Source: 20-14-all-45-10 sp964435965
Lineage (GTDB): Bacteria > Chloroflexota > Dehalococcoidia > GIF9 > AB-539-J10
Assembly: GCA_964435965.1 (NCBI GenBank)
Contig: CAYTBB010000086.1
Location: 1-5,466 of the forward strand
Direction of reading: 5' to 3'
Length of the DNA stretch: 5,466 nt
Shown here: piece by piece, positions 1 through 5,466 of the stretch
How the letters are laid out: each line of letters starts with the position of its first letter
Position numbering within the stretch: the first letter of the stretch is position 1
Translations under genes and position numbers: made by a program
The notes under the pieces: generated by a model
Database searches by the model: none
Told to the model about the DNA's origin: nothing
What the model saw: the letters and a program-made list of their open reading frames with translations, nothing else

Positions 1-107
1 CGCCGTTGTGGCGAACGCCGCGCGGGCTTGAGCTGTTCGGACCGACGCATTTCGGCTATGAGCTGCCATACCGACCGATCGAGGAGAACAGACGGTTGGG
101 AGAATAA
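1..107 (+). CDS. C-terminal tail of an unrecognised protein (5'-truncated by window edge)
   Basis: Read from base 3, this frame is open to a TAA at 105-107 and gives 34 residues ending ELPYRPIEENRRLGE. About 24 of 34 codons end in G or C, and the residue mix looks like a folded protein's end rather than a shadow frame. Two minus-strand frames are also open here, so frame choice rests on composition and on the small hairpins that begin two bases after the stop. I do not recognise the family. The gene converges on the large lipoprotein gene whose stop lies at 423. Confidence is limited by the short length. Confidence 0.4.
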   Translation, partial: PLWRTPRGLELFGPTHFGYELPYRPIEENRRLGE

Positions 108-108
108 C

Positions 109-159
109 TGATCGTTCACGCGTAACGATCGCTTAGACGCCCACTGGCCGTACGGTGGG
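109..159 (+). terminator. Two consecutive small hairpins after the plus-strand stop codon
   Basis: GATCGTT (110-116) pairs perfectly with AACGATC (124-130), with a G-U pair possible at 109/131. CCCACTG (140-146) pairs with CGGTGGG (153-159) with one G-U pair and a 6-nt loop. The second stem is followed by a T-rich but not pure-T stretch (161-170). This fits a weak intrinsic terminator for the upstream plus-strand gene. There is no true T-tract, so transcription stop here is an inference. Confidence 0.35.
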
Positions 160-422
160 GATTGCTTGTTCGGAGCTCCATACCCGGGGCACACGGTCGA
201 CCTAGCAGTTCATCTTTTCGCCCGCGCCCCGAAGAACCAGAAATGGTCTTGATAGAGAATTCGATTGTTTACCCATCAGACATCAGGCTGACATCATCAA
301 TTCGAAAGACCGTGGAATTGGTAGCAGCTTTATAGTCAGGAAGTTCCTCTAGTCCTGAAGGAGTCCAATTTAGAAGTGGAAATTTCCTCACTCAAAATGG
401 GTGCTATGGCCTCGGACTTTCT
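160..422. other. Intergenic region between converging genes
   Basis: No gene is supported here. A 30-codon plus-strand frame starts with ATG at 243 and ends with TAG at 333-335 (starts MVLIENSIV), but it has no clear Shine-Dalgarno and no recognisable homology. Two perfect palindromes, AGGAAGTTCCT (340-350) and GGAAATTTCC (378-387), lie just beyond the lipoprotein gene's stop. They are short and lack T-tracts, so neither is a convincing terminator. No tRNA or other RNA gene signature was seen. Confidence 0.5.
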
Positions 423-3400
423 TTATTTTCTCCTTAACCAGTTCTCGGCAGACCACCCCACGAGGCCGTCGCTCCAGCGTACCCTCCATCGATTGTATCC
501 ATCGCAGTAAACTGGGCCTTCTAGAATTGTACCTTTAGCTCCATCGAACTTCCCTCCTATCGTCGTACCACAGGAAGTATTACGAACAAGTAAACCCTTA
601 CTGCCGGTATTATACACTTCTACGATGTCACCTTTGTTGAACTTGAGTATTCGAAGTACGCCGGTGAAGGTTCTGAAATCTAAGCTTGAATCCCCGGAAT
701 CAATCACGCCATTGTTATTGTCGTCCTCCACCAAGGAAACAAGCAGATTATACGTGCCCAAGGATGCGGTCGTTGCTACTATGAACGGACGCGAGACAGA
801 GCTAGAACCTGAAGCGATGGTGACCCTGCGATCGTTGGGCGGATCACTCAGAGTCGGTCCCCCGGGCAACTGGATGCTGGCTCCCAATAGGGCTTGCCTT
901 GCTACCCCAGGATTCGTCACGTTGTAGGTAATGGTGATTGTCCTCCCTGGGGCAGTGGTCCTTGGCGATGGGTTAGCGAACGTGATCGTTGGTGGAACCT
1001 GAGGTGCAGGAGGATCGACCGTGAAGCTGAACCTATTGGACTGACGGTTGCCAGGGTTGACCACCTGAGCTGNNNNNNNNNNNNNNNNNNNNNNNNNNNN
1101 NNNNNNNNNNNNNNNNNNNNNNNNNNNNNNNNNNNNNNNNNNNNNNNNNNNNNNNNNNNNNNNNNNNNNNNNGTCAGCCACTGTCTGTCTGGCTGAGCCA
1201 CAGGGCGGGCAGGTTCGGTACGGGTAACCCGTGGCGTTGCCACAGGAGGAGGTGCAGGGGGATCAACCGTGAAGCTGAACCTATTGGACTGACGGTTGCC
1301 AGGGTTGACCACCTGAGCTGTCCAGGTGCCGGAATCAGTGAGGCCAACAGAGACCCTTATCCTGGAAGAGTTTACAAACTGGGTTCGGTCAGCTGGAATC
1401 TGGTGAACGCCCGTGCCAATCCGCAGGATGACCTGTGACTCTGGGACGAAGTCGCTGCCGTGGATGGTCAGCCACTGTCTGTCTGGCTGAGCCACAGGGC
1501 GGGCAGGTTCGGTACGGGTAATCTCTGGAACCTGCGGAGTTGGAGGCACAGGTGTTCCCAGCCGCCTGGCAACAGGCTCTCTTATTAGCTCATCAAGTCG
1601 GGCATAAAGGGCATGACCAGGACAGTCATTAGTCGCATGGTTCGGGTAATCTCGATGACCGGCAATGCGTAGCTGCGTGCCTGCGTTGTTATGTTGTGCT
1701 TCTTCCCAAGGGTCGGTGATGCCTGCTTCCTCGAAAAGCCAGTGTATTAGGGCAGCAGCACTCTCGAGAGCAGCAGCAGTCGGCACGCTTGCATTGAAGT
1801 TTCCAAGAAATGCTATTCCCACAGTACCGATATTAGCCCCTCCAGTATGGGCCCCAATCATTTGGATGCTCGACCTTCCTTGGTATACATTACCCTGGGA
1901 GTTGATCAAGAAGTGATATCCAATGTCAGGCCATCTCTTACCGCGAGGATTGACAACATGCCAGTCCCACACAGACCGGACAGTATCATTGTGGCCAGCT
2001 GTATGATGGATTATGACATGCGTGATTCCTCCCCTATTCCTCAAAACGCGGGTATGATCCGCTTGACCAAGCATGGGAGGACTTTCAGCAGGCACCCCTA
2101 GTGCGGCGCCCCACTGAGTGCGAGGAATCCATTTGTCAGACGGAATGGTGGGCGGTGGAGTTGCGCCTGGAGTTGGTGGAGGTTGCCCGTTTGAAGGGCT
2201 GTAGTTATTTAAGTAATTTATCGGATTCACCCAATTATAGGTGGATAATTGGTCATTTTTCGGTATTCTTCCCCATCCATGATGGGAGCCAAATATAAAA
2301 CTTGATAAAGCTGAAGAAGTATTTATACCGAAGTGCAAATGAGAAGGTGAGCCACTTTCTACTATAGTTCCTATCTTCTCCCCCGCTCCAACTTCGGTAC
2401 CAACCTCTAAACCGTTCCTTGCTCTAACGTGGCCATATATAGCAAAGAATTCATCTTGCTCTGAGTTAGTATGCTTTACTATTATGACGGTCTGTTCAGG
2501 GCTAGAGACTGTTTTCTTTGCCACGGTGCCTTCTGCAATAGCATAGACTTCACTCCCTGGTGACGCTTTAATATCGGTTCCAGCATGCCTTTTCCCCGGG
2601 TGGTTTTCTATATATTTGGCAGAATCGTAGTCATATACAGTGCTAGTGATAAGCTCTTCCCCTTCTCCAAGTGGATTTGCCCAACCCTTCGATTCCGCTA
2701 TTGACCATTGGATTTCGTATTGCCCGTTGATATACCTCTCAACGGTGACGACCACATAAGCGGGCTCGCTGTCTGTCTCGCCATCGTTTACTACCAACTT
2801 GAACTTGTAAGTTTCCGGTTTCGTTGGAGTAAAGGTGGGCTTAACCGCCGTAGGATCGGACAAAGTGACCGATGGGCCAGCAGTCTGAGTCCATTGGTAG
2901 GTCAAACTGTCGCCCTCATCAGGGTCAGAGCTTGCTGAACCATCTAAGGTAACCAGCGCACCAACGGGTACAGTTTGATCAGGACCTGTGCCGTTTGCTA
3001 TAGGTGGCTGATTCGAGTGTAATTTCAACAACTCGGCTAACTCCTCACAAATAAGACGTAAGACACTAGAATTGGTCCTCAGGCCACTATGATCGACGTT
3101 TTGTGCGGGAGCGGCTTCCATCTGAGGGGTGAACGACTCTTTCAACCTAAAGATAGCACTTGAGAATGGAACAAACCCATCAGCCTCGCTAGGGTCCACG
3201 TACTTATTGAACCAGTGATCAGTTATGCCCCCGTAAAGCGTATAAGAGGTACCGGAAGGAATTGTCGAAAGAGGTTGCGCTAGTTTGTCAAATTGATCCA
3301 AATTCTTCAACCAGAGATTTCCTTCTCCGCCATACAACGTCGCACAGTCTCGCGCTCCCTCAGTACCCAGAAGGAAAAACAGAATATCATACACATCGCC

Positions 3401-4816
3401 GGAACGAACATTCTCAAGCACCTCTATCGGCTCATTCACGTAAGATACAGGAGTACCCTCATGTGGAGTGCCCAAAGTTATCAGCTTTCTCACGCTCTGA
3501 AGTCCACACTCCTCGATCGCTGATCTCGCTACGAGACCTCCCATAGAATGGGCTACGATAACCATCTTCGTGTCTCCAAAGAACTCAGTAAGCTCTGTTT
3601 TCAACAAGGATCCATTCCCCCGGATCGCACGAGAGCTATCGTATTCGAATGCATATATTTTGTATGCCTCTAGCAATTTCCCATCTTTGAACAGAGATAA
3701 ATGCTTAACAAAATCTGCCCACACGGCGCGGGACAAACTGCCTGTCCTTTTCCCCAGATCAGAAATCACTGACTGCCAACCGTGGACTAGAACCAAGGGA
3801 ATCTGGCTCTTCTCAGGAAGAGAATGGGCGCTTTCAAACCCCGTTGTGCCTTCGTCAAACTCCAACAGAGCAGAATGCTGAACGAAGAAGTCTTCTAGGC
3901 TTACGAGAGTAGCTTCTATTTTTACTTTAGCAGACTTAGCTGTAGCGCTGATTGTCTCAGTGACTTCATTTAAAGTTTCACCTATCTTCACCTTAACCTT
4001 ATGCGTGCTGCTTCTAACCACTCTCGCAAAGCCTAGGTAGTACCGCTTAACGTTCGATGAGATGCTTTCAGGAACAACCTTTGCAGAATTGTTTATGGTT
4101 GTAAGATCATTGACATAAATAGCTATCTGTATTGCAGTAAACGGGTCTACCTCACTTTCCTCAACAGGGAGTTCTATAGTGAAGCTATCGCCGGTTGTGG
4201 CCTTTGGGAACACGCTGTGAGCAGTGACTCGTGGCGAAGACACAATTGCGCTAATAGCGAATTCTACGACAACCGTCTTCCCCACAACTCTTGACCCTTC
4301 GACAGCCATCTCAATAGGTGCTTGTGTCTCACCAACAGTGATTTGCGTGCCCGCTGGTAGTGCGCCCGCAGAGACTGTAGCTGCCGCTCCTGCCTCGGTT
4401 TCTACTTGTCCGCCTTGATAAGTTACTTGACCAGTCGACGCTTGAATGAAGACGCTAATGCCTATATTCTCTGTTCCTATTGCCCCTCTGTTGTCTCTTA
4501 CGCTTAACTCGACAACATAGCTTTCGGGGTTTGTGAAAACGTGTTGGATGACTGGTCCTGCCCCTCTCCCGCCATCACTAAACATCCACTCGTAGCTGAT
4601 CTCATCGCCATCAGGATCATACGATTCGGAGGCATCGAAAGTGACTTCGAGGGGAGCTTCTCCCGAGGTGGGATTTGCCGAAATCACGGCGACTGGAGCT
4701 TCATTAAGAAGCCAACACCCTCCGAGCATAAGGAGGACAGTGAGCAAGAGGAGAACATACGCGATGATCTTAATCCCGCGCTGAGTCCTCCCTCCTTGCT
4801 TAAGGACCACGAACAC
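423..4816 (-). CDS. Multidomain surface lipoprotein: alpha/beta hydrolase + M23 peptidase + Amidase_2 + SH3b (interrupted by assembly gap)
   Basis: Predicted secreted, lipid-anchored enzyme with three catalytic domains. Order by residue: signal peptide with lipobox LGGC (Cys34); PKD 40-122; ZU5-like module from about 129; alpha/beta hydrolase 336-600; PKD-like 603-693; M23 735-832; proline-rich linker 876-892; Amidase_2 894-1082; two 98-residue IPT/TIG-like repeats from 1097; Ig-like domain with a calcium-type loop; SH3b to the end. The start is GTG at 4816: AGGGAG lies 6 nt upstream and an in-frame TGA 24 nt upstream, with no other start between. The TAA is at 423-425. The 100 Ns at 1073-1172 put the two halves in different frames. 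A 146-nt fill taken from the intact repeat restores one frame and gives 1479 residues. All expected catalytic and zinc residues outside the gap are present. No single family covers the whole protein, so the biological role is open; envelope hydrolysis is the safe statement. Confidence 0.95.
435..641 (-). other. C-terminal bacterial SH3 (SH3b) domain
   Basis: The last 70 or so residues (FNKGDIVEVYNTG, GLLVRNTSCG, GAKGTILEGP, RWRVRWSDGLVGWSAENWL) have the SH3b strand order and the typical DGLVGWxxENWL ending. SH3b domains in cell-wall hydrolases usually bind peptidoglycan or its peptide bridges. Two cysteines (in NTSCG and VYCDG) could form a disulfide outside the cell. Its end position is typical of a wall-targeting module for the catalytic domains upstream. 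Confidence 0.85.
642..1001 (-). other. Ig-like (CARDB-like) domain with EF-hand-type calcium loop
   Basis: After the last repeat, about 120 residues start VPPTITFANPSP and show alternating beta strands (TITITYNVTNPG, LGTYNLLVSLVED), the style of CARDB or related Ig-like modules. The stretch 690-725 encodes DDNNNGVIDSGD. This matches the 12-residue EF-hand/dockerin loop: D1, N3, N5, G6, I8, D9, D12. Calcium probably stabilises this module. The domain joins the repeats to the SH3b domain. Confidence 0.7.
1002..1528 (-). repeat. Tandem 98-residue (294-bp) IPT/TIG-like repeats, second copy broken by the gap
   Basis: Copy 1 is 1235-1528 and complete; copy 2 is 1002-1234 as assembled and contains the 100 Ns. 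Bases 1173-1227 equal 1467-1521 without a mismatch. Bases 1002-1072 match 1250-1320 except for about two positions. Each unit reads PxxTRTEPARPV, RQWLTIHGSDFVP, a central strand region and WTAQVVNPG through SFTVDPPAP, the style of bacterial IPT/TIG-like modules that follow secreted peptidases. The near identity at DNA level points to recent duplication or gene conversion, and it explains why the assembly broke here. Further copies inside the gap cannot be excluded. Confidence 0.92.
1073..1172. other. Assembly gap (100 N, size placeholder)
   Basis: Exactly 100 Ns interrupt repeat copy 2. The corresponding stretch of copy 1 is 1321-1466, or 146 bp. Replacing 100 by 146 shifts the reading frame by one base and joins the upstream frame to the frame that reaches the stop at 423. 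The split codons at both edges also fit: ACN (Thr) at 1174-1172 and NCA (Thr in copy 1) at the other side. The Ns therefore mark an unresolved repeat and not a real disruption of the gene. Confidence 0.95.
1571..2137 (-). other. Amidase_2 / PGRP-type N-acetylmuramoyl-L-alanine amidase domain
   Basis: Residues 894-1082 match the T7-lysozyme/PGRP fold. The start WIPRTQWGA is the classic PGRP entry motif. THVIIHHTAG gives zinc ligand His937, IGYHFLI gives catalytic Tyr967 (T7 lysozyme Tyr46 position), and AGHRDY gives zinc ligand His1054. CPG gives ligand Cys1065. His1054 and Cys1065 are 11 residues apart rather than the usual 8, so a 3-residue insertion sits in that loop. These enzymes cut the bond between N-acetylmuramic acid and L-alanine. 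With the M23 domain, one chain could remove both cross-links and stem peptides. Confidence 0.93.
2321..2614 (-). other. Peptidase M23 (LytM-type) domain
   Basis: Residues 735-832 carry every M23 catalytic element. HAGTD (744-748) supplies zinc ligands His744 and Asp748, YGH ends in the active-site His796, and HLH (826-828) supplies the third zinc ligand and a catalytic His. The VGAGEKIGTIVESG segment before HLH is the usual beta-turn lead-in. M23 enzymes cleave peptide cross-links or stem peptides of peptidoglycan outside the cytoplasm. Because all ligands are kept, it is probably an active enzyme rather than an EnvC/NlpD-like regulator. Confidence 0.93.
2738..3010 (-). other. Second PKD-like domain
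   Basis: Residues 603-693 contain QPPIANGTGPDQTVPVG, LDGSASSDPDEGDSLTYQW and a KFKLVVNDG strand. This is the pattern of the PKD/REJ-like beta-sandwich found as repeats in secreted bacterial proteins. It separates the alpha/beta hydrolase from the M23 peptidase and probably acts as a rigid spacer. Confidence 0.88.
3017..3811 (-). other. Alpha/beta hydrolase domain (lipase/esterase, PGAP1/DUF676-like)
   Basis: Residues 336-600 show a complete alpha/beta hydrolase signature. IPLVLVHGW (339-347) gives the HG oxyanion turn. VAHSMGG (421-427) is the GxSxG-type nucleophile elbow with Ser424. LGTPHEGTP (448-456) is typical of lipases of the LCAT/PGAP1/DUF676 group. DGFVP (546-550) supplies the likely acid Asp546, and VDHSGL (574-579) the likely His576. 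The triad is Ser424-Asp546-His576, with spacing normal for the fold. The substrate cannot be read from the sequence: a lipid ester, a wall-linked acyl group or a small amide are all possible. Its fusion upstream of two peptidoglycan hydrolases is unusual. Confidence 0.88.
3812..4432 (-). other. ZU5-like beta module and uncharacterised linker region before the hydrolase
   Basis: Residues 129-161 have the pattern GGxVxxxxGAAxTVxAGALPAGTxITV, which resembles the ZU5-like modules often placed before secreted lipases. The following stretch to about residue 320 is rich in beta-forming residues and K/V alternation (for example KVKVKIGE) and is not recognised. It may be a second beta-sandwich or a stalk that positions the hydrolase. 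No catalytic motif is seen in it. Confidence 0.5.
4451..4816 (-). other. Lipoprotein signal peptide and first PKD domain
   Basis: Residues 10-16 carry positive charges (R10, R13, K16). A hydrophobic run (17-31) follows, then L31-G32-G33-C34, a good lipobox for signal peptidase II. The residue after Cys34 is Trp, not Asp; by the E. coli Lol rule it would be sorted to the outer membrane if the host is a diderm. Residues 40-122 form a PKD beta-sandwich, with YDPDGD near 66-71, YEWMFSDG at 75-82 in place of the usual WDFGDG, and a YVVELSVRDNRG strand. PKD domains usually serve as spacers or binding modules in secreted enzymes. Confidence 0.9.
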
Positions 4817-4821
4817 CGCCT

Positions 4822-4853
4822 TCTCCCTTAGACAGCCTCACCCTCCAGGGAGA
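4822..4853 (-). promoter_or_regulatory. Ribosome binding site inside a possible sequestering stem
   Basis: In the minus-strand transcript AGGGAG (4828-4823) sits 6 nt before the GTG start, a good Shine-Dalgarno. The segment TCTCCCT (4853-4847) is a perfect 7-bp complement of AGGGAGA (4828-4822), with an 18-nt loop. If the stem forms, the ribosome binding site is paired. A shorter alternative stem (CCCT/AGGG, 4841-4850) could compete with it. The pairing is seen directly; a regulatory role is inference. Confidence 0.45.
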
Positions 4854-4946
4854 CTACAAATCTATCAGTTCCATGCCTGAAACGCTTATTCTACGATCAG
4901 ATCATCCCTTTTCGTGTATACACTGTCTTAAAGCGAAGATTAACTA

Positions 4947-4976
4947 ATATTACTGACAGTCGCAGGAGAAAGTCAA
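4947..4976 (-). promoter_or_regulatory. Candidate sigma70-type promoter for the lipoprotein gene
   Basis: On the minus strand TTGACT (4976-4971) is 5 of 6 to the -35 consensus. After an 18-nt spacer, TAATAT (4952-4947) is 4 of 6 to the -10 consensus. Transcription would start near 4940 and leave a leader of about 124 nt. A perfect palindrome GTGTATACAC (4914-4923) lies shortly downstream of the predicted start and could be an operator, though it is short. Confidence 0.45.
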
Positions 4977-5081
4977 GAGGAATATCCAGGATAACCAATA
5001 AGATCTCTATATCGCTCTACAGTTGGGGTAAGAACGTCACTCGTTTGCTAAGAATTCGAACAGATCTTCGTTTTCGAGACT

Positions 5082-5113
5082 AAGAGAGGGGCCACAATCG
5101 CGACCCCTCTCTT
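5082..5113 (-). terminator. Strong 10-bp inverted repeat, probable terminator hairpin
   Basis: AAGAGAGGGG (5082-5091) and CCCCTCTCTT (5104-5113) are perfect reverse complements. In the minus-strand RNA the stem can be lengthened by a U-G and a C-G pair, leaving an 8-nt loop; the plus-strand RNA cannot add both. It begins 6 bases after a minus-strand TGA at 5120. No T-tract follows on either strand, so it may act without one, serve as an RNA 3' stabiliser, or be an attenuator. It would insulate the lipoprotein gene's promoter from upstream transcription. Confidence 0.5.
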
Positions 5114-5119
5114 CGATAA

Positions 5120-5345
5120 TCAATGGCCTTCCAACGAGGCGATGTCGGTCAACCACATGATGAACCGCACGATAGAGGTGTAGCGGGACGCGCGACCGAT
5201 GAGGAAATTCATGCTCGGTACAAGCGGGCCGCTTTCTCCTTTCGCGAGCCCCACCACAAACGGCACACTCGGCGGATGAACCATGGCGTGGCGACGGTTG
5301 CAGCAGGTAGCTCTGACGTGTGCCGTACGCTTTGAATCGCTTCAT
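5120..5345 (-). pseudogene. Small GC-rich gene or frameshifted remnant, possibly IS1182-type transposase N-terminus
   Basis: Two overlapping minus-strand frames look partly coding. Frame A starts with ATG at 5345, has AAGGGG a few bases upstream, and opens MKRFKAYGTRQSYLLQPSPR. That resembles the start of IS1182-family transposases (RFKxYxxxQxxLLPPSxR) from memory. The likeness then stops, although the frame runs on to 5037. Frame B (ATG 5284 to TGA 5120, 54 residues, starts MVHPPSVPF) has about 74 percent GC at third positions and ends 6 bases before a strong hairpin, but has no Shine-Dalgarno. A single extra base near 5285 would join A to B. It could be a decayed insertion sequence, a small real gene, or chance in GC-rich DNA. 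Confidence 0.25.
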
Positions 5346-5363
5346 CGTCCCCCTTCATAACTG

Positions 5364-5369
5364 TATAAT
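5364..5369 (+). promoter_or_regulatory. Perfect TATAAT box, possible divergent promoter
   Basis: TATAAT on the plus strand matches the -10 consensus exactly. No good -35 element lies 16-18 bases upstream. On the opposite strand the same bases give TATACA, with TTGGAA 16 nt away (5389-5384), a weaker promoter pointing at the small minus-strand frames. The site lies between those frames and a possible plus-strand start at 5430, so a divergent arrangement is possible. Confidence 0.3.
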
Positions 5370-5429
5370 GGAGTCTTGACGTATTCCAACAGAGATTGCT
5401 CACACAAGCTGCTAGCATTCGAGCCGGTG

Positions 5430-5466
5430 ATGGAGGATGATTTGCCAGTGACACGCGGTCCCGCTT
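5430..5466 (+). CDS. Possible N-terminus of a plus-strand gene leaving the right edge
   Basis: ATG at 5430 opens a frame with no stop to the window end, reading MEDDLPVTRGPA. The frame is in fact open from 5361, just after TAA at 5358-5360. GTG at 5427 is an alternative start. The consensus -10 box at 5364-5369 would place a leader of about 50 nt. There is no strong Shine-Dalgarno before 5430. GGAGG at 5432-5436 would instead suit TTG at 5442 in the same frame. Only 12 codons are visible, so this is tentative. Confidence 0.25.
   Translation, partial: MEDDLPVTRGPA

Noticed and set aside
243..335. 30-codon plus-strand frame MVLIENSIV
   Set aside because: It is too short, without a Shine-Dalgarno or a detectable family; kept only as a note in the intergenic entry.
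917..1172. Apparent C-terminus of the large protein ending at 917 (residues after the gap beginning QLRWSTLATV)
   Set aside because: It is a wrong-frame reading caused by the 100-N placeholder. The true frame continues with AQVVNPG, matching repeat copy 1, to the stop at 423.
1070..1181. Separate gene starting with ATG at 1181 (MAD)
   Set aside because: That ATG is out of frame within the repeat (it lies in the codons for QWL). The frame downstream of the gap belongs to the large gene.
4224..4831. Plus-strand frames of 60-100 codons opposite the large gene (also at 625, 894, 1665, 1847, 2101, 2708, 3262, 3293, 3570 and 4541)
   Set aside because: They lie antisense to clearly recognisable domains, have shadow-like composition and no domain signature of their own.
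5123..5335. Plus-strand 70-codon frame starting MAFQRGDVG
   Set aside because: It has a shadow-like composition rich in H, R and D, no Shine-Dalgarno, and its start lies beside the hairpin. The minus-strand frames explain the composition better.
5209..5454. Minus-strand 81-codon frame starting MSLANHPPSP
   Set aside because: It spans the candidate divergent promoter and has no recognisable motif. Its internal ATG near 5359 lacks a ribosome binding site.
1..5466. CRISPR array, tRNA, rRNA or attachment site
   Set aside because: No short regularly spaced direct repeats, no tRNA-like T-arm or acceptor pairing and no rRNA signature were seen on either strand. The only long direct repeat is the coding 294-bp unit.

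Overview
The window is dominated by one very large minus-strand gene, complement(423..4816). It encodes a surface lipoprotein that joins three apparently intact hydrolase domains: a Ser-Asp-His alpha/beta hydrolase (lipase/esterase-like), an M23/LytM zinc endopeptidase and an Amidase_2/PGRP-type N-acetylmuramoyl-L-alanine amidase. These are set among PKD-type, IPT/TIG-like and Ig-like beta-sandwich modules, and a bacterial SH3 domain closes the chain. A run of 100 Ns (1073-1172) lies inside the second of two near-identical 98-residue repeats. It splits the gene into two apparent reading frames, but the repeat arithmetic shows this to be an assembly artefact. Filling the gap from the intact copy needs 146 nt, which restores one frame and predicts a 1479-residue protein, or longer by 98 residues for each further repeat copy.

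The organism is a bacterium: lipobox signal peptide, Shine-Dalgarno with GTG start, two peptidoglycan hydrolases. PKD-rich lipoproteins, multi-module fusions and a scaffold gap of exactly 100 Ns suggest a metagenome-assembled or draft genome from a little-studied lineage. The lipoprotein style reminds me of Bipolaricaulota (Acetothermia) or Chloroflexota, but the sequence does not settle this. The flanks (1-110 and about 5080-5340) look more GC-rich than the big gene.

Layout. 1-107: probable C-terminal tail of an unrecognised plus-strand gene, followed by two small hairpins. 108-422: intergenic, between converging genes. 423-4816: the large lipoprotein gene. 4817-5036: its leader, with a candidate sigma70-type promoter (about 4947-4976) and a stem that would hide the ribosome binding site. 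5037-5345: GC-rich stretch with short minus-strand reading frames that may be a small gene or a broken transposase remnant, closed by a strong 10-bp hairpin (5082-5113). 5361-5466: possible divergent promoter and the first codons of a plus-strand gene leaving the right edge.

The big gene appears to stand alone with its own promoter, so no operon partner hints at its role. Its domains imply an envelope-anchored enzyme that can cut peptide cross-links, strip stem peptides from glycan and hydrolyse an ester or amide substrate, held near the wall by SH3b and beta-sandwich modules. Wall remodelling, attack on other cells and lysis are all possible; the sequence does not choose among them.
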